Below are positions 1 through 6,407 of a stretch of 11,121 bases of DNA, one piece after another. The position numbers and the translations under genes were made by a program. The notes beneath the pieces are model-generated. The model made no database searches. It had not been told where the DNA came from and saw nothing but the letters and a program-made list of their open reading frames with translations. Each line of letters starts with the position of its first letter. The stretch's first letter is position 1. The DNA is from Candidatus Woesearchaeota archaeon (GTDB lineage: Archaea > Nanobdellota > Nanobdellia > Woesearchaeales > UBA525), in the NCBI GenBank assembly GCA_013331575.1, contig DUGD01000035.1, forward strand, positions 2,788 through 13,908. The letters run 5' to 3'.

Positions 1-2460
1 TTTCTTCACCGCTGTCTTCTTCGCAGGGGCTTTCGCCGTCTTCGCCACGGGCTTCGCCGTCGTCTTCTTGTCGTTGGGCACGTAGACCAGCACGTGGTCT
101 TTCGTCAGGTCCTGGCGGCGCTCCTTTATCGTGAGCACTATCAGGAAGAGCACGAGCAGTATGGCCACCACGATGACGACCACGATGTAATGGCACCATG
201 CGTGCAACCAATCGAGGAATCCCATAGTCTTCATCGGGATGACACGCAGGACGAACACTGGTGAATCGGTGACGCCGCCTTTGCTGTCGCTTGCGGTGAT
301 GACCATGGTGTTCTCGCCCGCGAAGTTGTGGTCGGGGGTGAGCGTGAGCTCGCTACCGTCCATGTTCAGCTTGATGTCGCGCGGCTGCGTCACAGTGTAA
401 CGCAAGTAGTCCAGGTCGGGATCGTCGAAGTATTGGTCCATATCGATAGTCTTCTGCGTGTTCTGGTACCACTCTATCACGGTCGAATCGGTCGTGTCGG
501 CAACGCGCTCGTAGAGCACTGTGTCGCTTGGGGGCTGCAAGAACGCGATGAACACCAAGAAGAGCACGATGCATAGCACCAGTATCGTCTTGATGACGGT
601 CAATGCGAAGCGGCTCATGCTCGGGAGGCTGATGATGCCTAGCCAGATGAGGATGAGCAGCACTGCGAAGACCAACAACGCGATACCGAGCAGGATGATG
701 ACCCAGCCGCACAGTCCAAGGCCGCCCCATGGCAGGCCGAAGAACCAGTCAGCGAGGCGCTGGAAGAATCCTTTCTCCTCCAGACGCACGCCGACGTGCT
801 CGCGATAGTCGATGTTCAAGTCGGGATCGACCAGGTTGAACACCGGTTGCACGATGTAGCGCCCGCGCTCCTGGGCGGTCAGGTTGATGCCGTCCTTCAC
901 GATCATGTGGATCGCTCGCTGGTCGCCGGGGAAGAGCTGGATATCCTCTTCCTGCACGGTGAAGAGCGTACTGTTCGTAGTTATCTCGTACAACCCGCCT
1001 TCGGTGCCGGTATGCTTGACGATCACGGGAAGGACAGTCATGTCGTCCTTCACACGCAGCTCGTCATCGTCGATCTGCACCATGTGGCATGTGCGCAGCG
1101 TCTGGCTGTCAATGACGATAGTCGCGCTGTCATTCACGTGCTGCGCGTTCGTCGGCCAGACCGAGACCTCGGCCTCGTAGCGCGCATCGTTGCACGGCAT
1201 GTTCGCGCGCAGCGGGACGTTCATGTTCTGTCCCGGCGCGATGCGGACCGTCGTCTCATCGAGCTCGAAGAAGCTCGGGCCGTCCACTGCGAGGTTGAAG
1301 AGCTGTTCGCGATCACCATCGTTGCGGACGTTGACATAGTAGGTCTTGAGTCCGCAGCAGGTGACGAGCGGCCCTTCGATCGCGTGCTCCGGCGTGTCGC
1401 GCAATTCGACCTTCGGGTCGTAGCAGTCCGCGAGCGTCACGGTGATGTCGCGCGTCTTCTGCTTCTGGCCGTAGCGATCGATCGCTTCGATGGTTATCGT
1501 GTGTTCGCCTTCGGCTCCTTCCGGCGCCGCTATGGAGAGCTGGACGGTCTTGTCTTCGCGGCTGTCGAGTTCGACAAGCTGCTCGGAGAGCGTCGCGAAG
1601 GACGGTCCTACGACGCGCAGCGACACTTCGTCATCCACGCGTGCGTCATTGCTTACCTCGATCGGCACGGTGGTTGTGGTCTGTGTGCAGACATTCACCG
1701 ATGCGGGCAAGTCGATGCTGTACGAGTAATCGTTGGTTATCTCCATCTCGCGTTGCGCGTCCGCGCCGAATCCGTTCTTGCCTGTGAAGACGACGAAGGG
1801 GATGATCTTCGTCCCGTATTCGGTGCAGGGGAATGTGAACCCGACATCCTGGCTGTATGATTGCCCCGGCTTGAGGTACAAATCCTTCATCTCGGCATCG
1901 GCGATGCCGTTGTACGGTCCGAAATCGAGGCTGAAGCTATCGGCGAATGTACCAACGTTGGTGACGGTGACGTTGAACGTTCCCTCTTCGCAAAGGCCCA
2001 CGGTGACCTTGGCAGGAGTTACGTCCAGGAGTGCAGTCTGACACATATCGACGCGGATGGTGCGGGAGAGCGTCTGGATACGGCCGTAGCTGTTGGTGAC
2101 GGTGACGTCGTAGGGGAACGTCCCTTGCACGCCGCAGCTATCCTCGATATAGACGAGGACTTCCTTGAAGTGCTTGGGCGCGAGCTGGAAGCTCGATTCC
2201 GGCACCTTGATGCTGTTCGGGTACGCACTCTGGATGCGCACATCGAAATCGGCGATGAAGTCGCCTGTGTTCTCTATGATGATGCGATCGACTTTCGTCT
2301 CGCATGCGCAGAGTTTCAGCTGCTCGTTGTAGGGCGAGCTCGCGGCGAACTCGTTCGTGTACTTGTTCACGACGAGGACTGCCGACGCGGATTGCGCGAA
2401 GATGCTCGTAAGCACCAGTATCGTTAGCAAAAGGAAAACCGTGGTTTTGTGTTGGTTCAT
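1..2460 (-). CDS. Large secreted multi-Ig-domain membrane protein, C-terminus cut by window edge
   Basis: An open frame runs without a stop from ATG at 2460 to base 1 (820 residues seen). Residues 1-27 form a signal peptide ending in an ASA cleavage motif. Residues 28 to about 560 look like a chain of beta-rich Ig-like domains (CARDB / COG1470-like), with alternating V-x-V strands, repeated 'N-x-G' turns and regularly placed Cys pairs that suggest one disulfide per domain. Two hydrophobic helices follow (about 582-610 and 619-641) with a very short loop between them. Next comes an external cadherin-like (CADG-type) domain at about 671-742, starting DMDQYFDDPDLDYL and ending in the usual ITASDSKGG motif. 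A third helix spans 758-778. The cytoplasmic tail (779-820 and onward) is rich in Lys, Ala and Pro (KAPAKKTAVKK), like histone H1 tails. The likely role is a cell-surface structural or adhesion protein. The domain assignments are by eye, and the exact function is unknown. The start fits the signal peptide, and a GGTG lies 7 bases upstream. Confidence 0.85.
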   Translation of the reverse strand, partial: MNQHKTTVFLLLTILVLTSIFAQSASAVLVVNKYTNEFAASSPYNEQLKLCACETKVDRIIIENTGDFIADFDVRIQSAYPNSIKVPESSFQLAPKHFKEVLVYIEDSCGVQGTFPYDVTVTNSYGRIQTLSRTIRVDMCQTALLDVTPAKVTVGLCEEGTFNVTVTNVGTFADSFSLDFGPYNGIADAEMKDLYLKPGQSYSQDVGFTFPCTEYGTKIIPFVVFTGKNGFGADAQREMEITNDYSYSIDLPASVNVCTQTTTTVPIEVSNDARVDDEVSLRVVGPSFATLSEQLVELDSREDKTVQLSIAAPEGAEGEHTITIEAIDRYGQKQKTRDITVTLADCYDPKVELRDTPEHAIEGPLVTCCGLKTYYVNVRNDGDREQLFNLAVDGPSFFELDETTVRIAPGQNMNVPLRANMPCNDARYEAEVSVWPTNAQHVNDSATIVIDSQTLRTCHMVQIDDDELRVKDDMTVLPVIVKHTGTEGGLYEITTNSTLFTVQEEDIQLFPGDQRAIHMIVKDGINLTAQERGRYIVQPVFNLVDPDLNIDYREHVGVRLEEKGFFQRLADWFFGLPWGGLGLCGWVIILLGIALLVFAVLLILIWLGIISLPSMSRFALTVIKTILVLCIVLFLVFIAFLQPPSDTVLYERVADTTDSTVIEWYQNTQKTIDMDQYFDDPDLDYLRYTVTQPRDIKLNMDGSELTLTPDHNFAGENTMVITASDSKGGVTDSPVFVLRVIPMKTMGFLDWLHAWCHYIVVVIVVAILLVLFLIVLTIKERRQDLTKDHVLVYVPNDKKTTAKPVAKTAKAPAKKTAVKK

Positions 2461-2477
2461 TGTTGCACCGTTGGATT

Positions 2478-2533
2478 GTGATGGAATGTTGTTATCGTGA
2501 TGGTTACTATAGCGATGGTTGCGATTGTGATGG
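2478..2533. repeat. Four short iterated GYGATGG repeats before the large surface-protein gene
   Basis: Copies of GTGATGG or GCGATGG begin at 2478, 2497, 2512 and 2527. The last three are exactly 15 bases apart. Two of them lie in a 12-base direct repeat, GTGATGGTTACT, at 2497-2508 and 2527-2538. The block fills the 77-base gap between the stop of the last small membrane protein and the start of the large surface protein, so on the transcribed strand it is a CCATCAC-type leader. It could be a regulator binding site, a leader element or simple slippage. No clear TATA box is visible in the gap, which suggests read-through transcription from upstream. Confidence 0.5.
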
Positions 2534-2537
2534 TTAC

Positions 2538-2861
2538 TCAGCCGTCCTGCGGATTCTGCGGCTGTCGTCTCTTGCGGACTGGCGGGATGAGCCGTTGCTT
2601 CTCGAGCGCGAAATACTGGGACTGCGACGCTAAACTGACAGCGACGATTGCGGATGCCAAAGCTTTACCATACTGCGGAGGGTTTCGAGGATAGAGGTTG
2701 AGCACCGCAGCAGAGGCGCCTACAACTGCAAACCCAATGCACGCGTACTGTCCGAACGCGAGCACGCGGTACTTTCCTGCGTGTTCGGGCAGCGGACGCC
2801 TAGGTGACGTACTCACGCTTAATGTCTTCTCCGTCCGTTGCTCGAGTGAGTCATTTTCCAT
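2538..2861 (-). CDS. Small two-helix membrane protein E (107 aa), fifth of a tandem set
   Basis: The 107-residue product is not one I recognise. It has a polar N-terminal segment (1-30), a hydrophobic helix at about 35-56, a short loop with NLYPRNPPQYG, a second helix at about 64-81, and a short strongly basic tail (PPVRKRRQPQNPQDG). The layout of two membrane helices with cytosolic ends matches the four genes upstream, but it lacks their long C-terminal helix, so it may be a shortened member. The start ATG lies 8 bases after the stop of the preceding gene (2870), which implies co-transcription. The ribosome binding site is weak (TAGGT overlapping that stop), consistent with translational coupling. 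Function is unknown. Confidence 0.65.
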   Translation of the reverse strand: MENDSLEQRTEKTLSVSTSPRRPLPEHAGKYRVLAFGQYACIGFAVVGASAAVLNLYPRNPPQYGKALASAIVAVSLASQSQYFALEKQRLIPPVRKRRQPQNPQDG

Positions 2862-2869
2862 GGCGAAAC

Positions 2870-3331
2870 CTATTGCTTGAGTGCATTGCCTTTTGCGACG
2901 TAAAAGTTATTCTCGTCGCGTTCGTTACGAAGATTGGCGAGTCTAGTGTGACAGAAGCGGACTTCTTCCGAAGCACGCTTGCACATGTCATGCTGTAGTT
3001 CATATAGGTCGTATGTGAGTTCTAAAGTCCTGGCCTTTGAAACGCCAGCAACGACGGTGCCTGCTACAATCATGCTACCGGCAATAAATGCAGGATTGCG
3101 ATTCATTGGAACGGTAAACGAGTATCCAATAACACCAACCCCAAACAATAAAGAGTAGAGGTGTGGTTTGAAAGAGTATGCTTTCTTACGTAGCGCTCTA
3201 TATGTCGCACTGCTTTCATCAGAAATTTTCTGCTGGGCAAGTAGTTGCTCTTCAGCGTTAACGATGCGTTCGTCCAGACTCTGCTCTGGTTGCCCGACGG
3301 GCCCTTTCCCTGTTCCAATCTTGTAAACCAT
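2870..3331 (-). CDS. Small two-helix membrane protein D with coiled-coil flanks (153 aa)
   Basis: An upstream start at 3397 would overlap the preceding gene by 56 bases. The ATG at 3331 sits 10 bases after that gene's stop and has GTGAG a few bases ahead, so I chose it (153 residues). Residues 18-50 are charged and helical (EERIV/AEEQLLAQQK type). The helices are at about 56-74 and 80-98, separated by PMNRNP. Residues 99-140 form a second long charged helix. The overall plan of N-helix, two-helix hairpin and C-helix is that of genes A-C, and resembles SLATT / DUF4231-type 2TM proteins in outline only. Its DNA looks richer in A+T than the surface-protein genes on either side, so it may have a different origin. 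Function is unknown. Confidence 0.7.
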   Translation of the reverse strand: MVYKIGTGKGPVGQPEQSLDERIVNAEEQLLAQQKISDESSATYRALRKKAYSFKPHLYSLLFGVGVIGYSFTVPMNRNPAFIAGSMIVAGTVVAGVSKARTLELTYDLYELQHDMCKRASEEVRFCHTRLANLRNERDENNFYVAKGNALKQ

Positions 3332-3341
3332 GATACTCACT

Positions 3342-3818
3342 TTATCCGTCGTATGTCCCGCCGATCGTGCCGGGGTATGTCGCGCTGATATCGCCATCGG
3401 TGACGATCACTGATGCAGGACCGCCAGGAGTGCCGACGGAACGCTCAAGCAGCGACGCGTTGTCTGTATCCGCGATTTTCTGTGCGAGCCTATCCGATAT
3501 CTTCGTGAGACTCGTATGATAGAGGCCCATCTTGCGGCGATACGTGGCGGCATCGGCCGATCCTGCGATAGCGAGGGCGACACCCGCTGCGCCAGTCACA
3601 GGTCCCGCCATGCTATCCGGCATGTGGAATGAAACGATGAGCATGGCGCCTCCTGCGATGGCAGTGGCGACCGATGATCTGAACTCCCTCCGTCGCGCCT
3701 TATACGAGCAATACGTCTTTTCAACCTCTTCGATGCCGTCGAAGTCGCTGAAGCGCGGGATGATACGTCCTCGCATCGTCGTGGTCATCGTCTGGTAGAG
3801 TCGATCGGTGTTGTCCAT
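3342..3818 (-). CDS. Small two-helix membrane protein C (158 aa)
   Basis: The 158-residue product is of unknown function. A polar N-terminal part (1-46) ends in a very basic stretch, YKARRREFR, just before the first helix (about 48-65). A short loop, HMPDSMAGP, leads to the second helix (about 71-90, Ala/Gly-rich). A charged helix follows (TSLTKISDRLAQKIAD, about 102-117), and then a Gly/Thr/Pro-rich tail that looks disordered. The basic box before helix 1 and the helix after helix 2 sit where they do in genes A and B, which supports distant paralogy. The Gly/Ala bias of the second helix would suit close helix packing or oligomer formation (inference). The start is fixed by a full AGGAGG six bases upstream, the strongest ribosome binding site in the cluster. 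Confidence 0.75.
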   Translation of the reverse strand: MDNTDRLYQTMTTTMRGRIIPRFSDFDGIEEVEKTYCSYKARRREFRSSVATAIAGGAMLIVSFHMPDSMAGPVTGAAGVALAIAGSADAATYRRKMGLYHTSLTKISDRLAQKIADTDNASLLERSVGTPGGPASVIVTDGDISATYPGTIGGTYDG

Positions 3819-3824
3819 AGTAAT

Positions 3825-3830
3825 CCTCCT
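3825..3830 (-). promoter_or_regulatory. Strong ribosome binding site for gene C
   Basis: On the minus strand AGGAGG lies six bases before the ATG at 3818. It sits in the 35-base gap after gene B. No TATA box is visible in that gap, so gene C is probably translated from the common transcript with its own strong initiation signal. Confidence 0.75.
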
Positions 3831-3853
3831 GGAATTAAGGTGTCAGTGTCAAT

Positions 3854-4291
3854 CTACGAGTATTTCGTCACTGTCGCATTGAGCGTCATCCCGGCAGGGA
3901 TAGTCGTCGGTATCGACGGATCAGACGCTTGGAAACCCTCGCGCTCTTTGTTTGTCAGTTCGTTCGCGATCGATTCGATCTCTGAACGGGCGCGAAGATG
4001 TAATTTGCGCGTACGTGCAAAAAGGACTCCGGAACCTGTAGCCACCAGGGCCGAACCAACGATACCGCCCAGTCTATAAGCCTGCGACAAGTTCGGGTTG
4101 TATATTGCCGCGCCAACTGCCAGCATAGAACCGAAGAACGCTGCAGCGATCCCCCTATACTGTTGACGGGCACAACTGTACTCGATGACGGCACGATCGA
4201 GCGTTATCGTCTTCACAGACGCAGATACGCTTGTATAGCGATCGAGCAGTTCTGTGGCCGCAATATATTGTTTAATAGTAGTATCAGTCAT
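3854..4291 (-). CDS. Small two-helix membrane protein B (145 aa), paralogue of A
   Basis: The 145-residue product has a polar N-terminal domain (1-45), a helix at about 47-65, the loop NPNLSQAYR, a second helix at about 74-92, then a basic turn (RTRKLHLR) and the helix ARSEIESIANELTNK (about 101-115), followed by a Pro/Thr-rich tail. The last helix matches ARIEIESIAEELSRK of gene A at almost the same residue number. The DNA encoding it shares 17 identical bases with gene A (3966-3982 versus 4415-4431), so the two are recent or strongly constrained paralogues. Its ATG overlaps the stop of gene A as ATGA, with GAGGTGA four bases ahead, so translation is coupled. The function is unknown to me. 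Confidence 0.78.
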   Translation of the reverse strand: MTDTTIKQYIAATELLDRYTSVSASVKTITLDRAVIEYSCARQQYRGIAAAFFGSMLAVGAAIYNPNLSQAYRLGGIVGSALVATGSGVLFARTRKLHLRARSEIESIANELTNKEREGFQASDPSIPTTIPAGMTLNATVTKYS

Positions 4292-4737
4292 GATTTCACC
4301 TCGGGATTTCTCGTGTATGTGACGGCAGGATTGGATGTGTGCGCGACGGCCGGATTGCCATCGTACACAACGGGCGCATTCCCTGCCGAAGCGGCCTTGC
4401 GCGAGAGTTCCTCGGCGATCGATTCGATCTCGATGCGTGCCTCTTTCCTTCGACGGCGAGGTCCTTGCGCTGCGGCAACGTTTATCGCCACCGCTGCGAC
4501 GCCCGCGAAAGCGACGGGATACTTGATGAATGGTTGCCGGAAACTGACAAGTGACACTCCTACTACGTAGGCGCCTAACAGACTGCCTAACAGAGCACGA
4601 CGGCAGTAGAGCCCGTTCAAGCCGTATCGTCTATACGCGTCGTTGAGCACGACCGAAGTGTCATGCGCATCATGGTCTGTGCTGTAAGCGAGTTTTTCCA
4701 TCGCCGCCGCGTAAGTCTTATCGGTCCTTTCAAGCAT
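4288..4737 (-). CDS. Small two-helix membrane protein A (149 aa), first of the tandem set
   Basis: The longest frame starts at a GTG (4746), but an AGGTGA (4743-4748) lies over that GTG and five bases before the ATG at 4737, so I place the start at 4737. The product has an N-terminal polar helix (1-40), basic residues YCRR before helix 1 (about 47-66), a loop QPFIKYP, helix 2 (about 73-92), a basic run QGPRRRRKEAR that predicts a cytosolic face, the ARIEIESIAEELSRK helix shared with gene B, and a tail made of three octapeptides of the form xxxxNP[A/E]V (residues 124-147). No enzyme motif is visible. The gene opens the likely A-E operon and is preceded by a TATA box at 4819-4826. Function is unknown. 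Confidence 0.78.
   Translation of the reverse strand: MLERTDKTYAAAMEKLAYSTDHDAHDTSVVLNDAYRRYGLNGLYCRRALLGSLLGAYVVGVSLVSFRQPFIKYPVAFAGVAAVAINVAAAQGPRRRRKEARIEIESIAEELSRKAASAGNAPVVYDGNPAVAHTSNPAVTYTRNPEVKS
4297..4368 (-). repeat. Three-copy 24-base coding repeat in the tail of gene A
   Basis: The 72 bases encode three octapeptides ending NPAV, NPAV and NPEV (Asn at residues 128, 136 and 144). At the DNA level two of the units share GACGGMGGATTG with a 24-base period (4321 and 4345). The other residues of each octapeptide vary. The repeat makes a short, probably unstructured cytosolic tail and is not present in genes B-E. Confidence 0.7.
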
Positions 4738-4742
4738 GAGTG

Positions 4743-4748
4743 TCACCT
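4743..4748 (-). promoter_or_regulatory. Ribosome binding site that decides the start of gene A
   Basis: AGGTGA, matching the archaeal anti-Shine-Dalgarno sequence, lies five bases before the ATG at 4737. The in-frame GTG at 4746 is part of this site and so is unlikely to be the start. Gene B has the same arrangement (GAGGTGA at 4296-4302). Confidence 0.65.
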
Positions 4749-4789
4749 ATGGTTGTGGCGTATCGTGTCGCATACATGGTATCGTATGA

Positions 4790-4815
4790 TGAATCCTGAA
4801 CTGTGAATCCTGAAC
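4790..4815. repeat. Twelve-base direct repeat at the expected transcription start of the A-E operon
   Basis: TGAATCCTGAAC occurs at 4790-4801 and 4804-4815, a 14-base period. On the minus strand the pair lies just downstream of the putative TATA box at 4819-4826, where RNA polymerase would start. That position is typical for an archaeal repressor operator, but no regulator is known here. Confidence 0.45.
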
Positions 4816-4818
4816 CGG

Positions 4819-4826
4819 TATATTTT
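4819..4826 (-). promoter_or_regulatory. Putative TATA box for the small-membrane-protein operon
   Basis: Minus-strand AAAATATA, preceded by the purine-rich GAAA of a possible BRE. Transcription would begin about 25 bases on (near 4795), leaving a leader of roughly 55-60 bases before the ATG at 4737. It is the only convincing TATA-like element between 4888 and 2461, which supports one transcript for all five small genes. Confidence 0.45.
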
Positions 4827-4834
4827 CAGCGCCG

Positions 4835-4896
4835 CATAGTCATTCACAACAGCACATAGTCCCACATAGTCTCAGTAATACATACTCTCAGTAATA
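4835..4896. repeat. Short repeats downstream of the TSP3 surface-protein gene
   Basis: CATAGT appears at 4835, 4855 and 4865, and CTCAGTAATA at 4871-4880 and 4887-4896 (the second copy includes the stop codon of the upstream surface protein). The stretch is AT-rich and forms the 3' flank of that gene as well as the upstream side of the next promoter. No hairpin terminator with a T-run is evident. Confidence 0.4.
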
Positions 4897-6183
4897 TGTC
4901 TCCATATTCGGTTGCGCGCGTTCGATAGCGACGGTCTTCGCGCCAATCTTCCGCTTCGGAGATTGCGCCGGAATAGCCTCGATGCTGCCGATGGATTTCA
5001 CGTTCTTGCCGGTATCGACAACGGTGGATGAGGCGACGTTCGCAGTCCGGTCGTGGTGATCGTCGTAATACGGCTCGACCTTGTGGTCGCCCGCGTCATC
5101 GCCGCCGGCGTTTGCGCCATTGCGACCGTTACCGTTCTTTCTCGCCGATCGCACCGCGATGATGATAGCGATGACGATGAGGGCGAGGAGGAGCACGATG
5201 AGGATGAACTGGAACAGTATCGCGAACACGGGGAATCCAGCGGCGAATTGCGTTCCCCGGACGTAGACCTTGATCGGGATGACGGTCTTCTGCGTGCCCG
5301 ACGTCACGATAAGCTGCGCGGTATGCGTTCCGGGGCGTGTCCAGCTCTCAGTCTGGATGTAGAGGTATCTGGCATCATCATGTCCCGCTGCGATGATCAC
5401 GCGAGGATTCGAATCGATACGCCAGCTGCCCATGCTCTCGGCGCCTTCCACGCTAAGATCGTATGTCGTCTGCTCGTCTCCGAGGTTGACGATGGTGATG
5501 GGCAGAAGCGCGCTCTGTCCGCGATCGATATCGGTCTCGCCGAAGACTTTGATGATAGTGGTGTCGAGTGGTCCTGAAGCGGTACCGCAGAGACTGGGAT
5601 TGCTCTTCTCGACCGTTATCGACTGCCGCTGTATCTCCGTCGCGACATTGCCTGTGCGCGGGTCGTTGAACGCCGCGCTCACGGTGATAGGGTATTCCTG
5701 CGCCTTCGCGCATTTGGGGATGGAGACCCAGAAGTCCAGGACCGCCATCTCGCCGACGGGGATGAATGGCACGCGCTCTATCGCATCCACACCCAAGTCC
5801 TTGTTGCGTAGCGTGATGGCGACATCTCCTATCGCCGCATCACGGTTGTTGAGCACACGCACGGTGATGTGCGCCATCTCTCCTTGACGGATGTGGCTGT
5901 CGGGGCTGACGATTATCTCTTCGATGAGCGTGTCGCATGCGTCACCGACACCGTTGCGGTTCGTGTCCCACTGGTCGGGGTTGTTGACTGCAGCGCAGTT
6001 GTCGAGGCTATCGATGACGCCGTCGCAATCGCGGTCGGGGATGAGGCCTGCTGGCGTCGCTACTGCACAGCCCGCTGCGAATACAGCGGGTGAAGATACG
6101 CTGACTACTGAGAGCGCGAGAAGCGCGACGATGAGCATGACGATGAAAGGTGTAGCAATGGATGTGACGACGGATCGTGCCAT
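4888..6183 (-). CDS. Secreted membrane-anchored protein with TSP3 calcium repeat and two Ig-like domains
   Basis: The 431-residue product starts with a signal peptide (1 to about 37, long hydrophobic core VMLIVALLALSVVSV). Residues 50-84 are a thrombospondin type-3 repeat with both calcium loops intact (D50-x-D52-x-D54-G-x-x-D58 and D73-x-N75-x-N77-G-x-x-D81) and the usual NxxDQ spacer. Cys 39, 53, 63 and 83 probably pair. Two beta-rich CARDB/NEW3-like domains follow (about 86-194 and 205-310). One membrane helix (about 318-345) is followed by RSARK and an 85-residue polar cytosolic tail. The likely role is a calcium-stabilised surface protein; ligand or partner unknown. AAGC at 36-39 resembles a lipobox weakly, but -3 is Ala and the Cys has disulfide partners, so I do not call a lipoprotein. 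It lies upstream of the small-membrane-protein genes in the same direction. Confidence 0.88.
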   Translation of the reverse strand: MARSVVTSIATPFIVMLIVALLALSVVSVSSPAVFAAGCAVATPAGLIPDRDCDGVIDSLDNCAAVNNPDQWDTNRNGVGDACDTLIEEIIVSPDSHIRQGEMAHITVRVLNNRDAAIGDVAITLRNKDLGVDAIERVPFIPVGEMAVLDFWVSIPKCAKAQEYPITVSAAFNDPRTGNVATEIQRQSITVEKSNPSLCGTASGPLDTTIIKVFGETDIDRGQSALLPITIVNLGDEQTTYDLSVEGAESMGSWRIDSNPRVIIAAGHDDARYLYIQTESWTRPGTHTAQLIVTSGTQKTVIPIKVYVRGTQFAAGFPVFAILFQFILIVLLLALIVIAIIIAVRSARKNGNGRNGANAGGDDAGDHKVEPYYDDHHDRTANVASSTVVDTGKNVKSIGSIEAIPAQSPKRKIGAKTVAIERAQPNMETYY

Positions 6184-6230
6184 GATATGTTCCCCCGAAC
6201 GATTTCTATGACGGAGGGAGCACGGAGAGA

Positions 6231-6238
6231 TTTATAAA
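6231..6238 (-). promoter_or_regulatory. TATA box for the TSP3 surface-protein gene
   Basis: A perfect TTTATAAA lies about 48 bases upstream of the ATG at 6183, predicting a start near 6205 and a leader of about 20 bases that carries the GGGGGAA ribosome binding region. Immediately upstream (6242-6259) GACTATTTT is repeated head to tail, and on the minus strand these copies give a second TATA-like CTATAAAATAG near 6253-6263. The doubled element may be a BRE or activator region. Confidence 0.6.
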
Positions 6239-6263
6239 CATGACTATTTTGACTATTTTATAG

Positions 6264-6400
6264 TGGTTACTCAACTCGCTCGCTAGACGCTCTCGTGCAA
6301 GAGCAGGCAACGGACGCAGCAGGAGAAAAAAGACCTACACACAAGAGTCCTACAATCTACCCAACAGTCAAAGAACACCGCCACTACGAACGCCATCCAG
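6264..6400. other. Divergent intergenic stretch without a gene
   Basis: Central part of the 345-base region between two divergent genes. Short frames on either strand here look like chance: they carry no ribosome binding site and their translations are compositionally odd. No RNA gene or hairpin stands out. Confidence 0.5.
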
Positions 6401-6407
6401 AGCCAAG

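Noticed and set aside
796..1860. A long plus-strand open frame of 354 codons.
   Set aside because: It is antisense to the large surface-protein gene, which has a signal peptide, domain repeats and membrane helices; the plus-strand translation has no such structure.
2478..2538. A CRISPR array.
   Set aside because: The repeats are only 7-12 bases with 15-base periods, far below CRISPR repeat and spacer lengths.
3332..3397. An N-terminal extension of small membrane protein D from ATG 3397.
   Set aside because: It overlaps the 3' end of gene C by 56 bases, whereas the ATG at 3331 has a ribosome binding site and normal operon spacing.
4786..4815. A C/D-box guide RNA (ATGATGA followed by two CTGA motifs).
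   Set aside because: The spaces between boxes are too short for guide sequences, and the second CTGA is explained by the direct repeat.
6060..6080. A lipoprotein cleavage site (AAGC) in the TSP3 surface protein.
   Set aside because: The -3 residue is Ala rather than Leu, and the Cys has a likely disulfide partner in the TSP3 region; the protein also has a C-terminal membrane anchor.
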